NCBI RefSeq assembly: GCF_964340395.1
Contig: NC_135551.1
Coordinates: forward strand, 19,271,003-19,335,002
Reading direction: 5' to 3'
DNA from: Glandiceps talaboti
Taxonomy: Eukaryota; Hemichordata; Enteropneusta; Spengelidae
DNA: 64,000 nucleotides
The translations under genes were made by a program, and so were the position numbers. Of this stretch, positions 14,088-56,877 are shown piece after piece. Each line of letters begins with the position of its first letter. The stretch's first letter is position 1. The notes beneath the pieces were generated by a model. It saw nothing but the letters and a program-made list of their open reading frames with translations. It was not told where the DNA came from and searched no databases.

Positions 14088-14194
14088 GACTACTAGTCTG
14101 TAAGGTACGCCGTGACAGGGCGCCCTCAAACGTCGGCCAACCCCTGTGGTGAGGGCGAAACGTCACGACGTATCTTACAGTCTAACTGACTACC
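14088..14194. repeat. GC-richer hairpin element
   Basis: The left arm AGTCTGTAAGGTACGCCGTG pairs with the right arm, whose reverse complement is AGACTGTAAGATACGTCGTG (two to three mismatches). The inner part repeats GGCG/ACGT blocks in inverted order (CCCTCAAACGT; GAGGGCGAAACGT). A short stem-loop repeat, possibly a MITE, in an otherwise AT-rich spacer. Confidence 0.5.
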
Positions 14195-14811
14195 TAAGCT
14201 AGTGATTACTTGATTTTGAAAAAGTGTTTTATTCGAAGCATGTGTTTCATTTGGTTTTTGGTACATTTTTATTCAAACATTGCGACTTTCTTTCTTTTTT
14301 ATTCTTAACCGTACCTTTTAGTACACATTATGCAAATGTATTTGTTACGCTTCAAATGTTTAGAAATGTTGCTTCTCTCAGAAGTTATAATAAGGAACAT
14401 CCAAACACATACATCTAGTGGTTCGTAGTGACATGGCCCACTTTTTAGGTCAAAAATCCTCAGCTTAACGAAAAAAAATATTGGAGTATAATATTAATAT
14501 CTAAAATTATATATCCATGTTACATGGCACAATGGTGAATATATTACTGTACATGGTGGTAGAATAGTTTTCTGCCTTATCATAAGAAGTTACAAATTTA
14601 CTTTTAGCTGCGCCTTTCCAGGCTCATGTGAGGTTGGTCACCAAGCTAGGTCCATTAGGGCAGAGTTCAAAGTGATACAATTGTCACTTAAGTGCGATTA
14701 TTACACGTCTTTGGCAGTGCCGTAAAGAGGTTTGTAGTTCACGACGATGATAGTGTGATTACCTTAGGTAGGACCAGTACTAGTCACACAGTCAGTTGAC
14801 AAGTTGATGAT
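14195..14811. other. 5' flank of the TRIM-NHL pseudogene
   Basis: Precedes the presumptive ancestral ATG of the second TRIM-NHL copy at 14812. Short ORFs show no domain. Confidence 0.4.
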
Positions 14812-17068
14812 ATGGCGAGTACAGGTATATACCACCTACTCTAGACAGAGTAATCGAGAAGGTCGAGGATTTATCCGTATGTGGTTTATGTCAAAGTCAT
14901 TACAAGAATGCTAAAATACTGCCATGTTTTCACAGTTTTTGTGAATCCTGTCTGCACAAACTGGATGGCCAATGGTAATTGTGTCCTAAATTGTCCAACA
15001 TGTCAAAGGCCACACCGTCTAATGAAGCAGGATGTTACCACTTTGCCAGGAAACATCTATCTTGTCAATCTTGCAAAGCGGAAACTTGAGGAGAGCCTCT
15101 TTGAAGAAGGTAGGGATCGTCCAAAATGTGAAGGATGCCAAAACGGTGACATATGGAAACATTGTGTGGAATGTGACATCAATATGTGTGAGATTTGCTG
15201 TCTGCCACATGAGAACTTATCGGCTACGGCATCACACCGACTGTTGCCGCTTGATGAGTACATTAGTCTGAAGTCCAAAGACCCAGTCTCTGTGGAACAC
15301 GCCGTGTATTGCAAACACCACAATGGTAATCGGGTCAGATTTTACTGTGATACCTGTGAAGTAGTCATTTGTCACGAGTGTACTGCATTGTACCATGCTA
15401 AACCAGAACATGTATTCAGACAACTAGATGACGTCATGCCAGAAAGCAGAAGTATCCTTGAAACACTGGGAGAGAAAATCAAAATAAATGGAAAAGAGGC
15501 AGAGATGAGCAGATTTGCAACACAGCAAATGTTAGATGCTGTAACACTATGCACAGACCAGGAAGAACAGAAAATCAAAGAGCATGTAAAGGTGATGGTT
15601 AAGACTCAAACAGAGAGGATACGATGTATGGAGGAGACGCTATTGAAGGAGCTAATAAAAGAGGGTGATGACAGAAAAAAATAGTTTACAAACACAACTG
15701 AAAGAGTTGGATGGAGTTCAAAACGATCTAAGAAATGCTGAGACACTCACCACAAATTTGATGCCGTATGCTCACTCTGTCCAGTTTCTTCCATCCAGAA
15801 AGGGAATCATGACTCAACTAGAAAGAGTGTTGGACTTCGAGTCAAATCAAAGGCCAGTGTTCGATGATGTTATGTCTTTCGTTACCTCCAATGAGTCTAT
15901 TGGACCTGCAAGTCTTGGAATAATACAAACAACAACGTACGGAATAAATGACCCACCAAGATTTGGCAGGATTGGTAATGGAATTGTAATTCCATTGACA
16001 ATAAGAGGAAGACAGAAGACATCTGTAGACGTAGTTACAGATCTACAGGCTTTCGTAGCAAGGCCGGATCTAGGAATAGAAGAGATACCTATAACAGGCA
16101 ACACAAAGAGTGCAGTGCACGTAAAGTTCCTCCCATACCACGAGGGGATTCATAAAGTCGTTGTCATAAGACGGGATGGGGATGAACACGTCAAAGGGAC
16201 TCCTTTTGCTGTGAAGGTAATTCATGAGAGAGGATTGATGCAAACTTTTACTTGCTCAGATAGTTTTATAGGAAATGCCATTCCATGTTGGGGTGTGTCT
16301 CTAAGTGAGCAACGTAATGTATTAGTGTGTGGGGGTGCCAATGCATATTTACTGTTGAACTGTGTGGCAGACAAGTGTGAATTTATTGAGTTTACTAACC
16401 TAAAACAGTTAGAGAACCATCCAATAACCAGGTACTCAGCAGTGGGGGCAAATGGCTCTATATTCATCACTGATATCGAAAACAAACATGTTCTTGTTTG
16501 CAACAACTATGGAAAGTTGATTCGAAGTTTTGGACTAGGAGAAATATCCCTTCCTTGGGGTATCGCCATTAACCCTACCAATCAATGCGTGTATGTTGTC
16601 GATAAGGCTTCCCGTTGTATTCGACTTTATAAACAAAATGGCACCTTAGTAAAATCCATTGGCAACCAAGAAATTGGAAGGGATGTTTTTCATGACCCCA
16701 GAAGTATAGCTATTGACAGCAAAGGTCGTCTGTTAGTTACAGATCATGGCAGTAGTTGTATCCATATACTCAATTCCGAGGGTAGATACCTGTACTCATT
16801 TGGCTCCGACCTACGTATCCATGACAGATCTCTTAGGATCCGCCCCGAAGGTGTAGCCGTGGACAAATACGACTGCGTGTATGTGTGTGATTTTGGAAAT
16901 AAAGCAGTACTAAAGTTCAGTCCTTTCGGCACATACTTGACCAGAATTGATAAGGAGAGTGATGGCATGAGCAGCCCAACTGGGATATGTGTGACGGATG
17001 ATACTCCTTTTGGGAGGGTTGTGATAAGTGAACACTATACCGGTCGAGTTATGGTGTTTGAACAGTAA
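14812..17068 (+). pseudogene. Second TRIM-NHL gene, broken by three frameshifts
   Basis: Homology to the TRIM-NHL family runs continuously but through three frames. The ATG at 14812 (MASTG) is followed by an apparent AT dinucleotide gain near 14827. The RING start (CGLC...CFHSFCESC) is then read in the frame of 14829-14970. A one-base shift near 14965-14975 moves into the frame holding the last RING cysteines (CPTC), B-box 1 (CEGC...CVEC), B-box 2 (CKHH...CDTC...CHEC) and the coiled coil. A seven-A run at 15675-15681 has one A too many, giving TAG at 15682. From there a 467-codon frame carries the rest of the coiled coil, the filamin domain (ending GTPFAVKVI) and the NHL repeats to the stop at 17066. 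It is intron-less and head-to-head with the intact gene. Three independent lesions favour a pseudogene; assembly error is possible for the poly-A shift. The pieces may also be expressed separately. Confidence 0.8.
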
Positions 17069-17487
17069 ATGATAACAGAATGAGGGCTGGACTGAGCTGA
17101 AGCATCCACATCATATATCAACTAAAGTTCAGTCCTTTCGGCACATACTTGACCAGAATTGATAAGGAGAGTGATGGCGTGAGCTGCCCAACTGGGATAT
17201 GTGTGACGGATGATACTCCTTTTGGGAGGGTTGTGATAAGTGAACACTATACCGGTCGAGTTATGGTGTTTGAACAGTAAATGACTACAGAATGAGGGCT
17301 GGACTGAGCTGAAGCATCCACATCATATATCAACTAAAGTTCAGTCCTTTCGGCACATACTTGACCAGAATTGATGAGGAGAGTGATGGCGTGAGCTGCA
17401 CAACTGGGGTGACGGATGATACTCCTTTTGGGAGGGTTGTGATAAGTGAACACTATACCGGTCGAGTTATGGTGTTTGAACAATAAA
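16910..17487 (+). repeat. 212-bp tandem triplication of the TRIM pseudogene 3' end
   Basis: CTAAAGTTCAGTCCTTTCGG begins at 16910, 17122 and 17334, giving a period of exactly 212 bp. Each unit holds the last ~53 codons of the NHL domain, the TAA stop and ~50 bp of 3' flank. The third unit is truncated at about 17487 and lacks six bases near 17407. Differences are few, so the duplication is young. Confidence 0.95.
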
Positions 17488-17545
17488 TGACTCCTAAATC
17501 CCGACATGCATGAGTTTCAGTAAAACGTGTGACTGTGTCTTATAC

Positions 17546-17624
17546 AATAACCATTCTCACAAACCAGCTGAGTTATTTCTTCCGCGACCCTGCGAAATAA
17601 AGCTCTGGTTTGTTAGGGTTATGA
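17546..17624. repeat. Small foldback element, copy 3
   Basis: The left arm ATAACCATTCTCACAAACCA and the right arm (reverse complement CATAACCCTAACAAACCAGA) form a ~30-bp stem around a GCGACCCTGCG loop. Same family as 7371-7465 and 13106-13186. Confidence 0.6.
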
Positions 17625-17972
17625 AAGCGTTATCTCAGCTTAGTATTAAATATTCATGAGTAATGATATCATGATGATCCATACATTCTGCAGTCAAGCA
17701 TGTTCACTGTAAGCGTGTATTTAATGATGATTGGCAATTATTTATACTCTGACTTATAACTGACTTGTCACTGTGAACGAATGTCAATGTGACTAAATAT
17801 GTCTGCTTATACTAATAGGACCATTCCCTTGAATGAAGCAACTGTATTTTCTGACCGTATACAGTGAGTCTAACAGGCTAACATAACATGAACAGTCAGC
17901 CCTTCCTGCATGCACTGAGTGAATACGTATGTGAACGAATGAGTCGAAATACCCGTTGAAAAGTTGCTAGTC

Positions 17973-18779
<807 letters not shown>

Positions 18780-19115
18780 AACTACTCGGCAGATCGGTCT
18801 AAAATTTTGAACATTCTTAGGGGTGTTTTGATTACGAATTGTTCATACCATGATGATCCTATCAGTGATATGCAAATTAGGGCTAAAAATGTGTCTTTTT
18901 GGTCAAAAATCTTTAATTCCCAAACTACTGAGCAGATTGGGCTGAAATTTAATGGGGATGCATCTGGGATGTGTAGACGAAGCTGTATTCACAATGTGAT
19001 GATCCCATGAGCAATATGCAAATTAGGTAAAACAAATCTCAATTTGGTTAAAATACATATCTTGAAACAACATGGCGAATGGGGTTGAAACTTGGTGGGG
19101 ATGTTTCTGGAGGTA
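18780..19115. repeat. Degenerate ~145-bp tandem repeat
   Basis: ACTACT-GCAGAT-GG-CT-AAA blocks occur near 18781, 18924 and, more diverged, 19069. GATGATCC-AT-AG--ATATGCAAATTAGG blocks occur near 18850 and 18994. Two to three copies with a period of about 144-146 bp. Confidence 0.65.
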
Positions 19116-19749
19116 TTATTATGCAGTTATTGTTGAAAATGTTTCGACACAATTGGCCCTACCAACCACAACCATGCTCTTAGTAATAGTGAAATGAAGA
19201 TGCATATTACACAGATAACAAAAGGGATGGGTAGGCAAGTCAATAAAGATTCCAAAAATGTATGACAATATCCATAGCAACAAGACCACGCCCATAGCAA
19301 CAGACAACTACAGTTGTGCTACAACGCCATTGGTGCTATTTTTGGTAATTATGCTCTACCTTAAGAATGCACACTTCAAATATCATCGTATAACTTAGTT
19401 GACACATCTATAATAACAAAACACACATTTGATATAGTTGATGCAGATTTTAATTGTAATTAGTCATTTGCATAATTACTGATAATTGGGTGCTATGTTT
19501 AGAATGCAACTTCAAATTTCATACAGTTTGGCTCATGTATTGATAACATAACACATGTGCATAAAAAACTTTCATTCATTTACATAATTGATGATTTTTC
19601 AGTCAATAGGGAATTGCTTTCGCTAATTAGACAATATCGAAAGTATACAAGCTTCAAATTTCATTTTGTTTGGTATAATTAATTTGAATTAACGGTTACT
19701 TAATATCCCATAATTAAGCATTCTGACAATGTAGGAATATGAAACTCTA

Positions 19750-20250
19750 AACTCTTTGTCATTGCAGAAGGCATACTGTATACATCTGGTTTATGTATTG
19801 CAATATTACTCGTAGAGACCATGATAAGCTAGACAGTGTTGTTAAAACCGCGTCTTCAATTATTGGAGCAGACCTTCCTTCCCTTGAATCACTCTTTATC
19901 GATCGCACAATGAGGACATCAAAATCAATAATCAAAGATGAATTTCACCCTGCACACAATATGTTTGAATTACTGCCTTCTGGGTCACGGTATAGAGCAA
20001 TTAAATCACGTACAAATCGTTTCAGTAAAAGTTTCTACCCCACGGCCATACGCACACTAAACAGAGCATGATATACATTTTTAGCAGGTACTAAGATCAG
20101 AACATTTTTTAGTCACAGCCTTTTTATTTGTGTCTGTCATTGTATTATATCCTAGTTTTTGTATCTTTTGTGTTTTGACTACGAAACCACACCGACTTCC
20201 ATTGTAAACTTTTTAAGTTTATATGTGGCAATAAAAAGTTATTATATGTA
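19750..20250 (+). mobile_element. LINE 3' remnant (C-terminal end of a reverse-transcriptase ORF)
   Basis: The 92-codon ORF at 19793-20071 has the hallmark C-terminal tail of many LINE ORF2 proteins: HDKLDSVVKTASSIIG, LPSLESLF, HPAHNMFELLPSGSRYR, SRTNRFSKSFYPTAIRTLN. This block lies just before the stop in CR1/L2/Rex-type elements. It is followed by ~170 bp of 3' sequence ending in an AATAAAAAG and A/T-rich tail near 20230-20250. The polymerase core is absent, so this is a 5'-truncated copy. The family differs from the LINE at 56875-63743. Confidence 0.75.
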
Positions 20251-20564
20251 TATAATGTATGGGACAGTAGTGTATACAGTATCATAGTTTGCTATACAGA
20301 TACGTATATAATGGAAGGGAGTTATTCATGTGTTTTGATATTTTCATTTACTTACACACTTCTTATTTGTTTGTAGCACAGTTCCTGTTGTTGTTCAAGG
20401 CCACTTTATGAATTTCATTATGTCACATAATTATTATTTGTGACTTGGAAGAGTTGAACGAGTCTTCATTTACACAGATGCCTGCTGATGAGGGTATTTT
20501 ATGTTATATACATAAACAGGGGTATTCTCTCACAGTTTACATTTTACAATATACATTTCCTACA

Positions 20565-20885
20565 GCAGGGACACAAGCTGAGTTTATACATTTTTAGATT
20601 ATCTTTTTTTGCTGCATATTTAAAAGTTACCTGCAGTATTCTACTACAGTGAAACATACTTAACCATCACTTGCAATTAACTGAACACAAACTAATATAT
20701 CTTACACATGAACCGATGATGTAAAATTTCATACATATGAAAAATGTTGAATAAATCACTACACCTTGCATTCAACTGTTCTAACAATACCAGAAAAGAA
20801 CTGTAATTTCATAGAAGGTATGTATCGACAGTAACATTATACTAGAATAGGTTAATCAATGTTTTACTTCACTTGAGTACAACAT
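20565..20885 (+). repeat. Dispersed repeat, copy A (partner at 52810-53115)
   Basis: Shares in the same order AGC(T/C)GAGTTTATA, CATACTTAACCATCA, TCAACTGTTCT-ACAAT-CCAGAAA and TTTCATAGAAG/TGTCATAGAAG-TATCGACA with 52810-53115. Non-coding, diverged; class unknown. Confidence 0.6.
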
Positions 20886-22755
20886 TAATAAACCCAGTTT
20901 GTGCCAATTTAATGACAAATTACAATATTTATATTTCTATCTGAATATTTTATTGCTCATAGTTGTAATTACTATATACAGAGTGTACAAATATGTAATA
21001 CTAGGAAGGTGAAGTATATACAAAATACTGATTTTCTGTTAACAAATTATTTAAAATGTTTTTGAAAGAAAGATATGTAAATATTCAACACATCACAACT
21101 TTTCCATTACTTTCAGTTACACCAACTTTGTATGATAATGTATACAAATTATTTACACCATTAGACGTTAATTTGAATGCTTTCTCTTGATCCGTGACTC
21201 ATATATTAATAAGGCATTATATTTGTGAAAATGTTTTGAAAAAGAATTACTGTTTTATACATATCTTTGATGAGTACAGACACTTGGCTTTCTGGCTTGA
21301 CAGGGCTGTTTTCAAGAACAGCAAGCCCTAGTCTAGAGTTAAATCGTGGAAATTTTGACTATAGTCTCCACACAGTCTAGAACTTTGCTAACAGGTGTGT
21401 ATTCAAACCTAATATTAGATTACGACTCTAGCAGCATGAGCTCAGTCCCCTCTTAAATAAACGTCATAATTTTAATCATCTTCCCACATCCTGGCATTTT
21501 TCCATGTATTCAAGTCTTTTTATGGAAATATACCGTTTCAGATAAACATATGTAATAATAAGGGAACCCATGCCATGTGAGTTCCAGTGTCGGTACTCAG
21601 GGATATTTACACTCGTGTTTTCTGCTGCATTTTCACACACTTGCACTCACATGTCAAGGAGTTCTGTTGTATTCCACATTTCTGATTTTCATATGATAAT
21701 TCTAATTATCATTCAGCACCATTCAAAAGTACAATTTTGAGCTTTCAATAATCAACAAATAACGAAACCAAACATGTGTAACCATGGATACAGTGTAAAG
21801 CTAATTCCCTGCACAATTACACTGTGTTTTATAACGAAATTTACACACAGGGAGAAACAAATATATCAAAAACATAAACGCTATACAGCTGCAGTCACTT
21901 AAGCATTACATCCATGTCATAATACATATTGTGTGTGGCTATTGCCACAGCATCAAAATGTTGAAATGATTGCAATGACCATTCAATAAAGGACTATAGA
22001 ATAATATGACACAAGCTCAATAAACAAACTCCATTCGTTTCTGTTATGGAGTGAGGGGATCTGAAGTAAAAGTGATAGCTGATTTTTATTTTTGCACTTT
22101 ACCAATTTTTTAAAACCTTCTCACTTTCAATGGTAACACAAGTTGTGGCACCGTAACACCAACATAAATAATGTTCTATATTTACCAATGAGATGTTTTA
22201 TCAGTTGATTAAAATGTTCTTATGATATACAGTGCTGGTATTCAGGTTAGTATATTTTAATGTGTTTACGCTGTTTTTGCATGTAACGATCATAGGAGTG
22301 TAGGGTAACCACTACTATTTTCACCATGGATTACATCATAATGTAAACACATAAAATGTTGCACTTGTGAATTAACGTTTGTTTAGAGAGAGGGGGGCAA
22401 GAGGGGGAGGGGGGCAAGGGGGGTTTAGTCCTAAGTGAGCAAAGTTCACTTCTTAATCTTGTGTGGCATTGTGCAGTCATTACAAACTCACCCTATACTT
22501 TACAAACTAAATTCTACAGTTTCACACTGTTTACAAAGTTTTCTTTTTGACAAACATGAGTGTAAATATGCCACAAGCACATGAAATCTCTTGAATCTTT
22601 AGAAAAAATTAATACTTGCACCAGATTTAAAAAGTCACCAGGTTGTACAGGTTTTACTACATTTACAGTAGAAATATTCAATACGTCATATGAAATATTT
22701 TGTAACATTGTAAGATTTGAAAACTAAACTTAAGACTCACCTTTTCAGAAAGGCA
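20886..22755. other. Non-coding, no gene recognised
   Basis: AT-rich sequence with one G-rich tract (22388-22432). No supported ORF or RNA gene. Confidence 0.4.
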
Positions 22756-22880
22756 GTTTTACCATAAGTGACTTTTAATATTACCGTAAGTGATTTTTCT
22801 ATCACAAGTGACTTTTATTGCAAGTGACTTTTTACTAGTAGTGACTCTTTTCTTATTTTGTTTTTCATTAGAGGCGACTC
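22756..22880. repeat. Degenerate AAGTGACTTTT short tandem repeat
   Basis: About six spaced copies of a (A/T)AGTGACTTTT-like motif, with variable spacers, precede the 64-bp minisatellite. Confidence 0.5.
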
Positions 22881-22968
22881 TTTTTATAGTGTTTTTTGAC
22901 CAATGATTCTTGTCTATCAATAGTGACTATTAGATGGGGCTGTTTTATTTTCACTGACATTTCTGTCT

Positions 22969-25185
22969 CAGCAATGTATTACTAGCTGTACACTGAAACG
23001 GTGTAACATTTAGAGTGTGTTTCTTTTGACCACAGCAATGTATTACTAGCAGTACACTGTAATGGTGTAACACTTAGAGTGTGTTTCTTTTGACCACAGC
23101 AATGTATTACTAGCAGTACACTGTAACGGTGTAACACTTAGAGTGTGTTTCCTTTGACCACAGCAATGTATTACTAGCAGTACACTGTAACGGTGTAACA
23201 CTTAGAGTGTGTTTCCTTTGACCACAGCAATGTATTACTAGCAGTACACTGTAACGGTGTAACACTTAGAGTGTGTTTCCTTTGACCACAGCAATGTATT
23301 ACTAGCAGTACACTGTAACGGTGTAACACTTAGAGTGTGTTTCCTTTGACCACAGCAATGTATTACTAGCAGTACACTGTAACGGTGTAACACTTAGAGT
23401 GTGTTTCTTTTGACCACAGCAATGTATTACTAGCAGTACACTGTAATGGTCTAACATTTAGAGTGTGTTTCCTTTGACCACAGCAATGTATTACTAGCAG
23501 TACACTGTAATGGTCTAACATTTAGAGTGACCACGTTTTCTTTGACCACAGCAATGTATTACTAGCAGTACACTGTAATGGTGTAACACTTAGAGTGTGT
23601 TTCTTTTGACCACAGCAATACATTACTAGCAGTACACTGTAACGGTCTAACATTTTAAAGTGTGTTTCCTTTGACCACAGCAATGCATTACTAGGAGTAC
23701 ACTGTAATGGTGAAATGTTTAGAGTATGTTTCCTTTGACCACAGCAATACATTACTAGGAGTACACTGTAATGGTCTAACATTTAGAGTGTGTTTCCTTT
23801 GACCACAGCAATGTATTACTAGCAGTACACTGTAACGGCGTAACACTTAGAGTGTGTTTCTTTTGACCACAGCAATGTATTACTAGCAGTACACTGTAAC
23901 GGTGTAACACTTAGAGTGTGTTTCTTTTGACCACAGCAATGTATTACTAGCAGTACACTGTAATGGTCTAACATTTAGAGTGTGTTTCCTTTGACCACAG
24001 CAATGTATTACTAGCAGTACACTGTAACGGTGTAACACTTAGAGTGTGTTTCCTTTGACCACAGCAATGTATTACTAGCAGTACACTGTAACGGTGTAAC
24101 ACTTAGAGTGTGTTTCTTTTGACCACAGCAATGTATTACTAGCAGTACACTGTAACGGTGTAACACTTAGAGTGTGTTTCCTTTGACCACAGCAATGTAT
24201 TACTAGCAGTACACTGTAACGGTGTAACACTTAGAGTGTGTTTCTTTTGACCACAGCAATGTATTACTAGCAGTACACTGTAACGGTGTAACACTTAGAG
24301 TGTGTTTCCTTTGACCACAGCAATGTATTACTAGCAGTACACTGTAACGGTGTAACACTTAGAGTGTGTTTCTTTTGACCACAGCAATGTATTACTAGCA
24401 GTACACTGTAATGGTGTAATGTTTAGAGTATGTTTCCTTTGACCACAGCAGTGCATTACTAGCAGTACACTGTAATGGTGTAATGTTTAGAGTATGTTTC
24501 CTTTGACCACAGCAATGTATTACTAGCTGTACACTGTAATGGTGTAACACTTAGAGTGTGTTTCCTTTGACCACAGCAATGTATTACTAGCTGTACACTG
24601 TAACGGTGTAACACTTAGAGTGTGTTTCCTTTGACCACAGCAATGTATTACTAGCAGTACACTGTAATGGTGTAATGTTTAGAGTATGTTTCCTTTGACC
24701 ACAGCAGTGCATTACTAGCAGTACACTGTAATGGTGTAATGTTCAGAGTATGTTTCCTTTGACCACAGCAGTGCATTACTAGCAGTACACTGTAATGGTC
24801 TAACACTTACAGTGTACGTGTTTCTTTTGACCACAGCAATGCATTACTAGCAGTACACTGTAACGGTGTAACACTTAGAGTGTGTTTCCTTTGACCACAG
24901 CAATGCATTACTAGCAGTACACTGTAACGGTGTAACACTTAGAGTGTGTTTCCTTTGACCACAGCAATGTATTACTAGCAGTACACTGTAACGGTGTAAC
25001 ACTTAGAGTGTGTTTCTTTTGACCACAGCAATGTATTACTAGCAGTACACTGTAACGGTGTAACACTTAGAGTGTGTTTCCTTTGACCACAGCAATGCAT
25101 TACTAGCAGTACACTGTAATGGTAAAATGTTTAGAGTATGTTTCCTTTGACCACAGCAATACAGTACACTGTAATGGTGTAACAC

Positions 25186-25215
<30 letters not shown>
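22969..25215 (-). repeat. 64-bp minisatellite (~35 copies) containing the NACHT-WD40 gene's last codons and stop
   Basis: The unit reads (+) GTGTTTCCTTTGACCACAGC, then AATGTATTACTAGCAG, then TACACTGTAACGGTGTAACA, then CTTAGAGT. Phase is regular at 64 bp over ~2.25 kb, and units are typically >90% identical with shared variants in blocks. On the minus strand each unit contains ATTGCTGTGGTCAAAGGAAA then CACACTCTAA, which are the final codons (IAVVKGNTL) and stop of the upstream exon. Because 64 is not a multiple of 3, the array cannot extend a reading frame. If the transcript ends beyond it, the array is a repeated 3' UTR; a minus-strand AATAAA lies at 22944-22949. Confidence 0.9.
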
Positions 25216-54920
<29,705 letters not shown>

Positions 54921-55084
54921 CTGTTAACAAAAATATGAAAATTTATTGGGAACATTTAAATTCTAAAATCATATTTACCTACCCACTACTTATGGATTAT
55001 TAACTTAAGTGCAACTATTGAATCACTGCATTGATCCATCAATTGATTAATTGTTAAATCAATTATAATCAATTATTATTCATT

Positions 55085-55089
55085 GAACT

Positions 55090-55120
<31 letters not shown>

Positions 55121-55153
55121 TAGCCGGTCAATTGACCAGTTACTCAATAAACT

Positions 55154-55189
<36 letters not shown>

Positions 55190-55200
55190 TGTCAGTCAAT
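55085..55200. repeat. (ATCA)n microsatellites
   Basis: Two ATCA arrays (about 55087-55119 and 55153-55188) separated by a TCAATTGACC-rich spacer. Confidence 0.9.
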
Positions 55201-56300
55201 CATGCCATGCCATCTATGGTTTGCACCCAGACAACAGTGAAGTCTCAGTCACATGACTTAACAATTTGTCACCAACAACCTGTATTTTTAATACATTTCA
55301 ATAGAACAAAGTCATCACCAGTGTGCCTTCTAAGCCAATTTGACACACACCTGATGCACAGCAATTTCTTATGCCCTATCAAAATTTAGTAATTCCTATC
55401 CTTTACCTTGGTGATTGACAAAAAAAACACCAAGTTCTATCATTTTGAACTACAACAAAGATTTGCACCTTTCATACATTTGTAAGAAAGGCACACTGGC
55501 TATCATGCACTTTGAGAATTGCATCTGTTTGAAATTGTGATATATATTTTTCACAGGTGAGCTGGATAAAAAATTGTGCACACCATGCCCTGATTATACA
55601 CTGTACAAGTACATGTATGTTCAGCTTTGGAAAATTGAACACTCAAAATATCTCTCAAGCTACTACATTCATGTACCAAATGTACATGTATGTGTAAAAA
55701 TTTAAAAGGGTACAAAATGCTTACTGTCTAAAAAGGTATTCAAATCATTGATGTTTCAGTTGAGACACTTGAATTAATGCACATTATCAGTTTCTGACTT
55801 TCTCTTTACAGGCCCTGTTTGGACCAGGATAGAACTAGGTGAGTAAACAGTTGTCTGGTAGAGATGAAGAAAAAGATAGGACCATCATAAAAAAAGGTCT
55901 GATGTAATCTTGTGGCTCTACTGATATGATAACATGTAATGCAAAAAAAAAAAACAGGGACTGAAACATGGGCCTTTAAGATTACTGCTGAATGCGATAA
56001 ACAGTATTTGATACTGTTTAAGTGCTGTGGTGTCATTGGCACTGCTTTGATATTTGAAGTGCTAGCTTATTTTGTAGTTAATATATTGTTTCCACACTGT
56101 TCTAGAAACCTGATTACATTGTATTCAATCAGATCGAGAGTCACGAGGGAGATCAGAGTCACTATTAAATGTTAGTGAACTGGAAATATACAGTAAAACC
56201 ACCTACGACGTGATAAATGGTGTGTTTTTAACAAGTTGTTCAATTTGTATTTACAGTGTGTCTGGAAATGTATAGACTGATATAAATAAGGAATCTGATA
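55201..56300. other. 5'-side intron or flank of the NWD1-like gene, no feature recognised
   Basis: I searched the minus strand for the missing first part of the DUF4062-like domain and found no exon here. Confidence 0.45.
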
Positions 56301-56329
56301 GTTGTAAACAACTACTACTACATGTAACT

Positions 56330-56874
56330 AGAACAAAGATTGTGTGAATTCTACTTTCAACACTCTTGCTTCTCAAGGAAAACTGGCGTTCAAATTACAT
56401 GTATGCTGTGTCTAGAAATCTTAGCCTGACACCATCACCAACAAGTATCAAGATTGTCTGAATTTTTTACTCATTTTTTTTTCTCTGAATCATGTTTTAA
56501 CTCTTGCAAATTTTTATTTTAGACCATTGAGATGTCATGGATTGTGTAATGGTCTTTTAAACAATAAATTATTATCAATTATTATTCATTCTACTTTCAA
56601 TGTTCTGGGTTGTAAAGAAAACTGACATTCAACTTTCGCGTATGCTGTGTTTAGAAATCTATAAATAGCCAGACAATTTCGAACACTAGTGGACTAAGAT
56701 TGTCAGAAATCTACTTTCAACATTTTGAGTTTTGCAGGAAAACTGGCATTCAACTTCATGCATGATCAAAATCTATAAACAATAAAATAGCCAGACAGTT
56801 TCAAACATCTAGACTCAAGATTTTTGAATTCTACTTTCAGTGTTCTGGATTTTCTAGGAATACTGGCATTCAAC
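56330..56874. repeat. Degenerate ~120-bp tandem repeat interrupted by the LINE
   Basis: TTCTACTTTCAACA-T-TTG, GGAAAACTGGCATTCAACTT and ATGCTGTGTCTAGAAATCT recur about four times (near 56348, 56590, 56710, 56826). The sequence just after the LINE (TGTACACTGTGTCTATAAAC at 59205) resumes the same repeat, so the LINE inserted inside this array. Confidence 0.65.
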
Positions 56875-56877
56875 TTG

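Noticed and set aside
23522-23782. 86-codon minus-strand ORF inside the minisatellite
   Set aside because: Frame-shifting read through successive 64-bp units; not an exon.
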